6,369 nucleotides of DNA from JBFMDH01 sp044868105 (GCA_044868105.1 JBIOWC010000613.1:1-6369), one strand, 5' to 3'; positions 1-5,971 are shown, numbered from the stretch's first letter. The notes: generated by a model not told the origin, from the letters alone. Numbers and translations: made by a program.

Positions 1-1
1 G

Positions 2-805
2 TTGCAGATTGGCAAGTTCAGTAATCCACCAAGATTGACCGATTTGAGAGGTCTGACGCTTGATCCCTGCTGTCTGGAGGCCATCAAATATTGCCAGATC
101 GGTGATTGCGATATGAAGATGTCCGCCGAGATGTTGGCGCGCTTTCGCGAGGAACTCAACCCCTCGGCAGCCGATTACCAGGAGCGCGCCAATGCCCTGG
201 CCCGCCGCCTGCTCTTCGATTACCTGAAGACCTACCTGCAATCTGGCAATGCGGCACTCATCGAATATCACGACGGGGGAAGCGCTATCCGGCTGGCTGA
301 AGAATTTCGCTCGTTGCTGGAGCAGTCGAAATACCTGATCGATTATGCGCCTGAATTCTATAAATATCTTGAAGAGTTTCCGAAAGCCAGTTCACCAAAT
401 ATAGAAGAGTTCATCTACTGGTCGAAAGAGAAGTACGGGCTCAAACCGGTATTGAGCATCACCCAGGTCGTCATTTACAAGCGAACGCTTGGCAACCGCA
501 CAGAGGTCCTGATTGCCTCAAAACAACTCTACGCTAACCACTACTTCGAGGGGTCGCTTGGGTTGACCGTATTTGTGGAGGGCAGCCAAGGCCCGGCGAT
601 TTCGGGTTCGTACTTGATGTACCTCAATCGCTCTCGAGCCGACGCCTTACAAGGGTGGTTCCTCGGTATCAAACGGTCGCTCATTGGAGGTCGGGTACGC
701 GATGGGCTGTCAAAGAACCTGAAGCTCGTCAAGAAAAGGATGGAAAGCTACGGGCTGCCCTCAACCACATCGAGGCGCATTAATAAAGACTCGAAGGGTA
801 AGTGA
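2..805 (+). CDS. Conserved hypothetical protein, probably 5'-truncated by the window edge
   Basis: The reading frame is open from the left edge to a TGA at 803-805. The TTG at position 2 is only the first usable codon, and no ribosome binding site can be seen, so the true start probably lies outside the window. The visible 267 residues begin with an N-terminal segment containing DPCC and a CQIGDCD patch (about residues 21-37). A helical, Tyr/Leu/Glu-rich middle follows (60-130), then YWSKEKYGLKPV (139-150), the beta-rich stretch ASKQLYANHYFEGSLGLT (172-189), YLMYLNRSR (204-212) and a basic C-terminal helix. From memory, this pattern resembles an uncharacterised protein group in soil bacteria whose longer members have an extra N-terminal part with a signal peptide. 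I cannot name a domain or function. There is no transmembrane segment in the visible part. It converges on the minus-strand pair ending at 960, with no clear terminator between them. Confidence 0.8.
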   Translation: MQIGKFSNPPRLTDLRGLTLDPCCLEAIKYCQIGDCDMKMSAEMLARFREELNPSAADYQERANALARRLLFDYLKTYLQSGNAALIEYHDGGSAIRLAEEFRSLLEQSKYLIDYAPEFYKYLEEFPKASSPNIEEFIYWSKEKYGLKPVLSITQVVIYKRTLGNRTEVLIASKQLYANHYFEGSLGLTVFVEGSQGPAISGSYLMYLNRSRADALQGWFLGIKRSLIGGRVRDGLSKNLKLVKKRMESYGLPSTTSRRINKDSKGK

Positions 806-959
806 GTGGCGCGGCGGTGAGCCGATCAATCCCTATCCTTTGCTTGTCGGCAAATGAGAAGCACGATTCGCTCGACCAGCCAACTCACGACGGCTTGGGG
901 TCGGAATTGCCAGAGCTTTCAAGGGAGAAGCACGGCCGATTGGTGAACGGCGTAAACTG

Positions 960-1124
960 CTATTGGGGCTGATTAGAGAGCATCTGCGGGTCTGTATCGG
1001 CGTGCTCCTTCACGGCTTTGTCGTGGCGCTCCTGGCCATATACATCATCAGTAATCGCTGGCTTATCGCAACACTTGCCCGGATGATTGTCGGGCTGTGC
1101 AGTTGCACACCTGCATTGTTGCAT
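960..1124 (-). CDS. Small Cys/His-containing protein (54 aa), unrecognised
   Basis: The minus-strand ATG at 1124-1122 is preceded by AAAGAGG with 8-base spacing. A longer GTG start at 1142 lies upstream of that site, so ATG is preferred. The stop is TAG at 960-962. The product is hydrophilic: it starts MQQCRC, continues with HPGKCCDKP (residues 14-22), then QERHDKAVKEHADTDP (31-46). Four cysteines (4, 6, 18, 19) and three histidines (14, 34, 41) suggest a small zinc- or metal-binding fold, or a treble-clef remnant; this is inference only. It has no signal peptide or membrane segment. It follows the L,D-transpeptidase on the same strand after 57 bp and may be its operon partner. The opposite strand also has an ORF over the same bases. 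I prefer the minus one because of its ribosome binding site and its charged, plausible composition. Confidence 0.5.
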   Translation of the reverse strand: MQQCRCATAQPDNHPGKCCDKPAITDDVYGQERHDKAVKEHADTDPQMLSNQPQ

Positions 1125-1132
1125 CGTTCTTG

Positions 1133-1139
1133 CCTCTTT
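1133..1139 (-). promoter_or_regulatory. Ribosome binding site choosing the ATG start of the small Cys/His protein
   Basis: On the minus strand these bases read AAAGAGG, 8 bases before the ATG at 1124. The site lies inside the longer GTG-initiated reading, so it argues for the shorter 54-residue form. Confidence 0.4.
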
Positions 1140-1143
1140 CACT

Positions 1144-1166
1144 GCAAGTAGTGCGGACGAACTTGC
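1144..1166. repeat. Inverted repeat between the transpeptidase and the small Cys/His gene
   Basis: GCAAGT at 1144-1149 is repeated in inverse as ACTTGC at 1161-1166, a 6-bp stem with an 11-base loop. It lies in the 57-bp gap between the L,D-transpeptidase stop and the next start. There is no T-run after it on the minus strand, so it is not a convincing terminator. It could be an intercistronic processing or attenuation hairpin, or chance. Confidence 0.3.
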
Positions 1167-1181
1167 TGCCCCTGTAATTTT

Positions 1182-2711
1182 TTACCCTCGTTGGCGAGAG
1201 CGTGGCGCGGCTTTCTTTGACCCAACACCCGTGTCCAGGTCCATCGCTGCGGGATAGCCTTTTCCCACCAGTGCTGGAAGCTGCATAACCACTTCTTTGC
1301 CTCCCTTGATTGTGCGCGTCACCTTGCTGCTCGCGACCTTATTCGCTTTCGGCTCTTCCTTGCTTTTATCATCCTTTTTTGACGAAGCGCCGGTTGTAGA
1401 GGTAGCCGGGGAGGGGCTCTTAGCGTTATGGGATCTGTTCGTGGCAGTCGTTTCTGTCGCCGGCTTGCCACCGGCGTCGCGGGCCATTTGACCGAGGGCG
1501 CGCATCACCTCTGCGCGCTTGGGTTCGCTCAATTGCTCAAGGGTCACGCCGTACGTTTGCAGCACGTTACGCAGATTCTCTTCGCTATTGGTGCCACGAT
1601 CATAGACATCGCGGTAAATGTGCAGCTTGCCGTCCTCAACGGTTATGGTTTCATAACGCAGCTCAACCGGCACGGCTTTGCTCAATTTCACGGTCTTGGT
1701 CTCAGTCTTGTTCTTTTCATACTCGGTTATTTGCTTATCGGATATTTCGGTGCCGCCGAGTTGCGCAAGCCGCTTAGCAAAGTCCCGTATCTGCAGACTT
1801 GTCAGACCCACGCAGCCATGCGACGCGAAAGTGCCGAGCTTGGCCGGAGCTTTGCCTCCGTGGATCAGCGACGGCAAGCCGATCGGAATCTTGATCGGGC
1901 CCAGAGGATTCAGTTTATCACCGGCCTCGACTCTCTCGCCGACCTTCACCGAGCTGCCGGGCGATTCAACCCAGGGTTCATCCGGAGGCGTCCACGTCGG
2001 GTTGAAGATGATCGTCTCAGCTTTACGCACCCCGGTCGGCAGCGGGAATTCAGGATAGCCGATGCCAATTTTATAAGACTTGATTAACTTGCCGTTTTCA
2101 AACAGATCCATTCGAAAGGCCGGCGCGTTGACGACAACACGGGTATCCTGGGGCATGCCGATGGCGTTTCGAGGGGCTGCGCCAGTGTCTTGAGAGACTA
2201 AGCCGGGTGTGACGCTAGCGGTCGTTGGAGCGCTCGCGCCGCCGTTCCAGCGCTCGTTTACAAAGGCGATCAACTCCTGGGTTTTCGCTTCGCCGATAGC
2301 GGCCTTGCTCTTTTCGTAGGCGTCGTCGCGGGCCGCCGTGGTCCGGCCCAGGTATTCATCCTGATGCTCACTTTCGCGCAGCTTCGAAGTTTCCTGGCGC
2401 GCGATAGTCTTGAGCTGATTCACCTGCTCATCCGTGAGCTGTAGTTTCGACTTCATCTCCGCCGCGAAACCCTCTTGCGCGAAGAACGCATCAAGCAAGG
2501 GTAGGGTCACCGGTTGCGGGTTGGGCACCACATTTCCGGGCTTTGCCGGCGCCGGTACAGGTGTGGTGGCCGGGACGCCGGTCGCGTTTGAGTTAGCATC
2601 TGGAGTCGTTCGGTTGTTGGTTGTATTCGACGAATCCGTCACACAGCCGCCGCTACCAAGGAATATTAGAACAGCCATGATAGCACTCATTGCTCGCAGG
2701 TTTTCTCTCAT
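1182..2711 (-). CDS. L,D-transpeptidase (YkuD domain) with N-terminal LTXXQ-like helical region, probable lipoprotein
   Basis: This 509-residue envelope protein should cross-link peptidoglycan (3-3 bonds) or attach proteins to it through a catalytic cysteine, as known for the YkuD family. Residues 1-22 form a signal segment ending GSGGC, with Cys23 a possible lipidation site; the lipobox is atypical because it lacks Leu at -3. A Thr/Asn/Pro-rich linker follows (24-70). A helical segment with LQLTDEQVNQLKTIARQE (90-107) resembles LTXXQ/Spy-like motifs. The YkuD domain covers about 188-356: TRVVVNAPAFRMDLFENGK, then His284 in LIHGG and the signature ASHGCVGLT with His298 and catalytic Cys300. 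The C-terminal 100-odd residues are Lys/Ser/Thr-rich, low complexity and probably disordered. The family's catalytic domain is usually about 130 residues, so both extensions are extra. The start is fixed by a near-perfect ribosome binding site. Confidence 0.93.
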   Translation of the reverse strand: MRENLRAMSAIMAVLIFLGSGGCVTDSSNTTNNRTTPDANSNATGVPATTPVPAPAKPGNVVPNPQPVTLPLLDAFFAQEGFAAEMKSKLQLTDEQVNQLKTIARQETSKLRESEHQDEYLGRTTAARDDAYEKSKAAIGEAKTQELIAFVNERWNGGASAPTTASVTPGLVSQDTGAAPRNAIGMPQDTRVVVNAPAFRMDLFENGKLIKSYKIGIGYPEFPLPTGVRKAETIIFNPTWTPPDEPWVESPGSSVKVGERVEAGDKLNPLGPIKIPIGLPSLIHGGKAPAKLGTFASHGCVGLTSLQIRDFAKRLAQLGGTEISDKQITEYEKNKTETKTVKLSKAVPVELRYETITVEDGKLHIYRDVYDRGTNSEENLRNVLQTYGVTLEQLSEPKRAEVMRALGQMARDAGGKPATETTATNRSHNAKSPSPATSTTGASSKKDDKSKEEPKANKVASSKVTRTIKGGKEVVMQLPALVGKGYPAAMDLDTGVGSKKAAPRSRQRG

Positions 2712-2714
2712 CTA

Positions 2715-2724
2715 TCACCTCCTT
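2715..2724 (-). promoter_or_regulatory. Very strong ribosome binding site of the L,D-transpeptidase
   Basis: On the minus strand the bases read AAGGAGGTGA, a nearly complete complement to the 16S rRNA 3' end. AGGAGG stands 6 bases before the ATG at 2711. This implies efficient translation and confirms the start. I could not find a convincing -35/-10 pair upstream. Confidence 0.85.
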
Positions 2725-2850
2725 CAGGCTAGTCATCCGCTTAACGACGGATCAAATGTCTCTGGCCCTTGACGTCCCTATCGACGACCTCCGAATCGGT
2801 CATTTCCTGCTCAAGCACGCCTCTAAAATAGGCTCTCACCATCGCAAATA

Positions 2851-2886
2851 AGTGATGGGAGGAGTTTTTCAACCCCTCCCATCACT
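2851..2886 (-). terminator. Strong hairpin with GAAA loop, likely minus-strand terminator or RNA element
   Basis: AGTGATGGGAGG at 2851-2862 is perfectly inverted at 2875-2886 (12 bp). Read as minus-strand RNA, the stem continues with a G-U pair and three more pairs (GUU/AAC), closed by a GAAA tetraloop, giving 16 pairs. On the plus strand the same place has an A-C mismatch and a UUUC loop, so the RNA form favours the minus strand. The bases after the stem on that strand are TATTTG, a poor T-tract. It sits between the lmo0937-type gene and the transpeptidase, both on the minus strand, so it most likely ends the former's transcript. A structured leader of the transpeptidase mRNA is the alternative. 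Confidence 0.55.
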
Positions 2887-2969
2887 GCTACCGGATTCGG
2901 CATCCAGATAGGCATCCGTATCGTTGATCTGAGCCCGCTAAGTCTGTAACTCACGCGCGTCGGGGCTGA

Positions 2970-2991
2970 CCGTTGATGCAAGCGTCAACGG
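2970..2991. repeat. Inverted repeat just downstream of the lmo0937-type gene
   Basis: CCGTTGA at 2970-2976 is perfectly inverted as TCAACGG at 2985-2991. As plus-strand RNA the stem extends by a U-G and a G-C pair around a CAAG loop; on the minus strand one of these is a mismatch. It starts 9 bases past the stop of the minus-strand gene. No T-run follows on either strand, so it may be a weak terminator, an mRNA 3'-end stabiliser or chance. Confidence 0.35.
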
Positions 2992-2999
2992 CGTTTCGC

Positions 3000-3158
3000 T
3001 TAGGTGGCCATCCGACGACCGCTTAGCAGGTTGAAGATCAACACGATTGCCGCAATAACCAGCAACAGGTGGATTAATCCCCCGCCGACGCTGCTGATCA
3101 TTCCCAGCAACCACAGAACCAGCAAAATGACCAGGATTGTCCAAAGTATATTTCGCAT
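3000..3158 (-). CDS. lmo0937 family small membrane protein (52 aa)
   Basis: The minus-strand ATG at 3158 opens a 52-codon frame ending TAA at 3000-3002. The product begins MRNILWTILVILLVLWLLGM, has a short SSVGGGLIH turn (residues 22-30), a second hydrophobic helix LLLVIAAIVLIFNLL (31-45) and the basic end SGRRMAT. This two-helix hairpin with a Gly-rich turn followed by IH, and a Gly-Arg-Arg tail, is the hallmark of the lmo0937 family, tiny inner-membrane proteins of unknown molecular function. An ideal ribosome binding site supports the start. The gene stands alone on its strand, with about 290 bp to the transpeptidase. A longer overlapping frame starting at 3165 is a shadow; its start lies inside the ribosome binding site of this gene. 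Confidence 0.85.
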   Translation of the reverse strand: MRNILWTILVILLVLWLLGMISSVGGGLIHLLLVIAAIVLIFNLLSGRRMAT

Positions 3159-3161
3159 AAT

Positions 3162-3169
3162 TCACCTCC
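3162..3169 (-). promoter_or_regulatory. Ribosome binding site of the lmo0937-type gene
   Basis: On the minus strand these bases read GGAGGTGA, with GGAGG 6 bases before the ATG at 3158. A second ACGGAGG copy lies about 20 bases further upstream and is followed directly by ATG, forming a 6-codon frame that ends within this site. The lack of spacing makes its translation unlikely. Confidence 0.75.
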
Positions 3170-3740
3170 GTGTATAAAACATCCTCCGTGTCGAGCGTTC
3201 AAGGCTCATTGCCGACTACGGTTTATGTCTCGAATATATCTCTCACGCGAAGTGAGTTTCTGTTCAAATTTAGACAATTACGAAAATAATGGGCGGGGAT
3301 TAGCCAACGCCTTGGCCAAACAATAAAATCAGGCGAGCAAGATCCTCGGAAGGCTTTGGCAGGATCAACTATTACGCGGTCGCGGAGCAGTCTTTAGGCA
3401 ATAAGTTCAAAACTTCGGGCTGATAGAAACGAGTGCTGAACAGGTCCCCGGCATCAATGAAGAAAACTTCACTACTTAACTGGCGCCTATCATCTGAAGG
3501 GGTTCGTAAGTCTGCTGGATATCGGTTAATCACGCTTCTAGGCATTCGCAAATTTTCATCACAAAATTGTTTAATATTAGACAGAAAACTCCCTTGAGGC
3601 GGGTTTACTATCACGTAGAAAGCATTCAGGAGGTCAGCGGTTTTCAACATCTCGAATGATATTTAACACAGTGCGATCACGGCCTCCTGAGTCGCTCAGA
3701 TACATGCAATATTTAAGACCTCTGGTCAGTCCGGACAAAC
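3170..3740. other. Long, apparently AT-richer intergenic region
   Basis: This stretch separates the minus-strand lmo0937-type gene from the plus-strand metal operon and looks visibly richer in A/T than the flanking genes. It should hold the divergent promoters. I see AT-rich patches (3219-3240 and 3266-3290), a small palindrome CTCAC-GCGAA-GTGAG at 3242-3256 that could be an operator, an 8-base palindrome GTCCGGAC at 3729-3736, and one weak minus-strand ORF listed separately. I could not assign any -35/-10 pair with confidence, and no tRNA or known RNA fold stands out. Confidence 0.5.
3372..3650 (-). CDS. Doubtful hypothetical protein (92 aa)
   Basis: An ATG frame on the minus strand runs 92 codons to a TAA. 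The product starts MLKTADLLNAFYVIV, contains FLSNIKQFCDENLRMPRS (residues 22-39) and an acidic/hydrophobic segment EVFFIDAGDLF (61-71), and ends KDCSATA. The composition is plausible for a small soluble alpha/beta protein. However, there is no ribosome binding site before the ATG, a stop lies four codons upstream in frame, and I recognise no family. A second minus-strand frame ends at 3634 and overlaps its first codons, so a decayed or frameshifted gene is possible. Chance is also likely. Confidence 0.25.
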   Translation of the reverse strand: MLKTADLLNAFYVIVNPPQGSFLSNIKQFCDENLRMPRSVINRYPADLRTPSDDRRQLSSEVFFIDAGDLFSTRFYQPEVLNLLPKDCSATA

Positions 3741-3750
3741 GGAGGTGATG

Positions 3751-3813
3751 ATGAAGCGAAAAGCGAGGCCGTATGCCGCGCGCATAAAAATGTCGAAGAT
3801 GCACGAGGACTAG
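3751..3813 (+). CDS. Possible 20-residue basic leader or small protein
   Basis: GGAGG at 3741-3745 stands 5 bases before the ATG at 3751; a second ATG at 3748 is too close to it. The frame reads MKRKARPYAARIKMSKMHED and stops at TAG 3811-3813. It is strongly basic in its first 16 residues. It lies about 80 bp before the start of the metal operon on the same strand, so it could be a translated leader that influences the operon, a tiny independent protein, or the remnant of a longer gene. I do not recognise it. The ribosome binding site is the only positive evidence. Confidence 0.3.
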   Translation: MKRKARPYAARIKMSKMHED

Positions 3814-3851
3814 AAACTGTATGGAATCTAAAGCGTCAGGTGGCCTAAAGC

Positions 3852-3872
3852 GTGATTTGCTTTGGCAATCAC
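3852..3872 (+). promoter_or_regulatory. Bulged hairpin directly upstream of the VIT gene ribosome binding site
   Basis: GTGATTTGC (3852-3860) can pair with GCAATCAC, within 3865-3872, through eight pairs with one bulged T, around a TTTG loop. The hairpin ends two bases before the GAGGGAAGGG ribosome binding region (3874-3883). It could be a protein-binding operator or an mRNA element affecting translation of the operon. It does not match an iron (Fur-type) box that I can recognise. Confidence 0.4.
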
Positions 3873-3891
3873 TGAGGGAAGGGAAAATAGA

Positions 3892-4587
3892 ATGCCTGTA
3901 TTCCATCGCGAGCGGCACCGAACACAGCACATAGGCTGGCTCCGCGCAGCCGTTCTCGGCGCCAACGACGGGATCGTCTCGACCGCTAGTCTGGTTGTTG
4001 GGGTGGCCGCGTCAAATGCAACTCATACCGCAGTGTTGGTGGCCGGAGTCGCGGGCCTGGTTGCCGGCGCCATGTCCATGGCGGCGGGCGAGTATGTTTC
4101 GGTCAGTTCTCAGTCAGATACCGAGGGCGCCGATATCGAACGTGAACGAGCGGAACTCGCGGGCAATGAATTTAACGAGAGACAGGAACTGGCAGCCATC
4201 TACGTCAAGCGTGGACTCGATACGACTTTGGCAAATCAAGTCGCGGAACAATTAATGATCAAGGATGCACTCGCCGCACATGCCCGCGATGAACTGGGCA
4301 TCTCGGAAACCATTAGCGCCCGACCGGTTCAGGCAGCGATTACTTCGGCCATCACCTTTGCAGTTGGCGCCGCCCTACCCTTACTCGTGGTTGTCATCGC
4401 GCCGGTCGCAAAGCTCGTGCTGCTGGTTGCCGGAACTTCTCTATTCTTTCTCGCCCTCCTGGGCGCCCTGGCAGCTTATGCCGGCGGCGCTGGCATTCTA
4501 AAGGGTATGGCGCGGGTCACCTTCTGGGGAGCCCTGGCGATGGCCATAACGGCCGGCATTGGCGCTTTGTTTGGGACGGTTGTGTAA
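3892..4587 (+). CDS. VIT (CCC1/VIT1) family Fe2+/Mn2+ transporter
   Basis: This 231-residue inner-membrane protein belongs to the VIT family, whose members move Fe2+ or Mn2+ out of the cytosol, probably by proton exchange. The N-terminal signature is clear: GWLRAAVLGANDGIVSTASL (residues 15-34) with the conserved Asp26 of helix 1. It is followed by GLVAGAMSMAAGEYVSVSSQ (55-74), with Met61, Met63 and Glu67 in helix 2. An acidic cytoplasmic segment (75-140: IERERAEL, Glu93, Glu96, Glu99, LMIKDALAAH) corresponds to the metal-binding domain. Three more hydrophobic helices follow (about 148-170, 174-200 and 208-231), giving the usual five. A TTG start 10 codons earlier is open, but the ATG at 3892 has AAGGG at a suitable distance and fits the family start. 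It is the first gene of the plus-strand cluster; the next gene is 80 bp away. Iron versus manganese cannot be decided from sequence. Confidence 0.92.
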   Translation: MPVFHRERHRTQHIGWLRAAVLGANDGIVSTASLVVGVAASNATHTAVLVAGVAGLVAGAMSMAAGEYVSVSSQSDTEGADIERERAELAGNEFNERQELAAIYVKRGLDTTLANQVAEQLMIKDALAAHARDELGISETISARPVQAAITSAITFAVGAALPLLVVVIAPVAKLVLLVAGTSLFFLALLGALAAYAGGAGILKGMARVTFWGALAMAITAGIGALFGTVV

Positions 4588-4667
4588 GGCGCATCAGACC
4601 GAAGCAATCAGGTTCAGGAGGGCAGATCATTGACAGCCGGTGACCAGTAGGAAAAGGAAGGAAGCCG

Positions 4668-5948
4668 ATGAACAAATTTCGGATAAAATGCGCTGCCCAG
4701 GTTATTCTAGCCCTGATATTTATTGGTTTAATCGCCCATCGGACGCCGGGCTATTCTGTCCTTACCCACGAGGCAATCATTGATTCGACCTGGGATAATA
4801 CTATTAAACCGCTTTTGCTGAAGCGCTTTCCCGCGGCCTCAGTAGAGGAGTTGCGCGAGGCGCGCGCCCATATCTATGGCGGCGCGATTATTCAAGACAT
4901 GGGGTACTACCCATTCGGCAGCAAATTTTTCAGCGACCTCACACACTATGTAAGAAGCGGCGATTTTGTCGAGGCGCTGATTCGTGATTCGCAAGACCTC
5001 AACGCGTACGCCTTTGCGCTCGGCGCGCTCTGTCACTATTGCGCCGACAATGATGGACATCCCCTTGCCACCAACCCTTCCGTGCCGCTTCTCTACCCAA
5101 ACCTGCGCCGGCAGTACGGGAACCGGGTGACCTATGATGAAAACCCCACGGCGCATATCCAGACCGAATTTGGATTCGACGTCTTACAAATCGCTCAGGG
5201 GCATTATGCCTCCGAAGCGTATCACGACTTCATCGGTTTCAAAGTATCGAAGCCCCTGCTCGAACGCGCCTTTAAGGAAACCTATGGCCTTGAGATGACC
5301 AGCATTTTTACCAGCCTCGATATGGCTCTTGGTACGTACCGTTACAGTGTGAGCACGCTCATTCCTACAATGACCCGGGTGGCCTGGGAGACCAAGAAGG
5401 GGGACCTGGAGAAACAAACGCCGGGTATCACTCGCGACCAGTTTCTTTATCGGCTCTCGCGTGCCGATTATCATAAGGAATGGGGGACTCAATACAAGAA
5501 GCCTGGATTCCTTGCAAAAATATTGTCGGTACTATTTCGCGTCGTACCAAAGGTTGGTCCGTTCAGGGGGTTGGCCATCAAGTCCTCGACTCCGGAAACC
5601 GAGAAATTGTTCAGGCAGAGCTTCGACGCTACGGTAAACTCGTATTGCCAGTCGCTCGGCAAGGTCGGTGCCGGTGACCTCAAGCTGCAAAACCGGGACC
5701 TTGACACGGGCAGACCAACCCGCATGGGCGAATACACGCGTGCCGACAAGACCTATGCTCAGATGCTGGATAAACTCGCGAACGATAAATTTGCACAGGT
5801 AACGCCTGAACTTCGCGAGAATATACTTGCCTACTACGGAGAGACGAATGCGCACAGTGCGACCAGGAAAAATAAAGGTGAGTGGCAGAAAACTCTGCGG
5901 CAACTGACGCGCTTAAAGAGCACGGCATTTTCAACGACACCGGATTAG
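4668..5948 (+). CDS. Exported zinc-dependent phospholipase C-like protein
   Basis: This is a 426-residue protein with an N-terminal signal segment (about 1-29; basic MNKFRIK, then VILALIFIGLIA). The mature part begins near YSVLTHEAII and carries the ligand pattern of zinc-dependent phospholipase C/S1-P1 nuclease-like folds: His34, Asp77 in IIQDMGYYP, His93 in DLTHYV, the cluster His123-Asp127-His131 in CHYCADNDGH, and the HxxxE pair His163/Glu167. Such enzymes hydrolyse phospholipid head groups using three zinc ions outside the cytoplasm. The C-terminal half (about 190-426), with a hydrophobic patch around 280-302, lacks motifs I know and is an extra compared with the roughly 245-residue classical enzyme. 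The ATG is preceded by AGGAAGGA at good spacing. Gaps to neighbours are 80 and 36 bp, consistent with one operon. The activity is inferred; related proteins of this fold are mostly uncharacterised. Confidence 0.82.
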   Translation: MNKFRIKCAAQVILALIFIGLIAHRTPGYSVLTHEAIIDSTWDNTIKPLLLKRFPAASVEELREARAHIYGGAIIQDMGYYPFGSKFFSDLTHYVRSGDFVEALIRDSQDLNAYAFALGALCHYCADNDGHPLATNPSVPLLYPNLRRQYGNRVTYDENPTAHIQTEFGFDVLQIAQGHYASEAYHDFIGFKVSKPLLERAFKETYGLEMTSIFTSLDMALGTYRYSVSTLIPTMTRVAWETKKGDLEKQTPGITRDQFLYRLSRADYHKEWGTQYKKPGFLAKILSVLFRVVPKVGPFRGLAIKSSTPETEKLFRQSFDATVNSYCQSLGKVGAGDLKLQNRDLDTGRPTRMGEYTRADKTYAQMLDKLANDKFAQVTPELRENILAYYGETNAHSATRKNKGEWQKTLRQLTRLKSTAFSTTPD

Positions 5949-5971
5949 AAACTTTATTCTCTTACTGGGTA

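Noticed and set aside
963..1151. 62-codon hydrophobic plus-strand ORF
   Set aside because: It starts at TTG without a ribosome binding site; the minus-strand Cys/His frame over the same bases has a better start and composition.
1428..2087. Long plus-strand ORF (219 codons), with others at 1297-1491, 1678-2058 and 2434-2772
   Set aside because: They are antisense to the L,D-transpeptidase, whose YkuD motifs and ribosome binding site are clear, and their products show no recognisable family.
2938..3165. 75-codon minus-strand ORF
   Set aside because: It covers the lmo0937-type gene in another frame, starts within that gene's ribosome binding site and has a low-quality composition.
3341..3366. 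GATCCT...AGGATC inverted repeat as a terminator
   Set aside because: Only six pairs with a 14-base loop, no T-run, and no gene ending nearby on either strand that needs it.
3372..3650. Weak resemblance of the FLSNIKQFCDENL segment to KaiB-type proteins
   Set aside because: Only one helix-like stretch looks similar; the rest lacks the family's conserved PTL and GDLS motifs.
4630..4658. TTGACA as a possible -35 box for the phospholipase-like gene
   Set aside because: No acceptable -10 box is found 16-18 bases downstream; the region there is a purine-rich ribosome binding site.
4839..5940. Several minus-strand ORFs of 86-123 codons
   Set aside because: All are antisense to the phospholipase-like gene and show no recognisable protein features.
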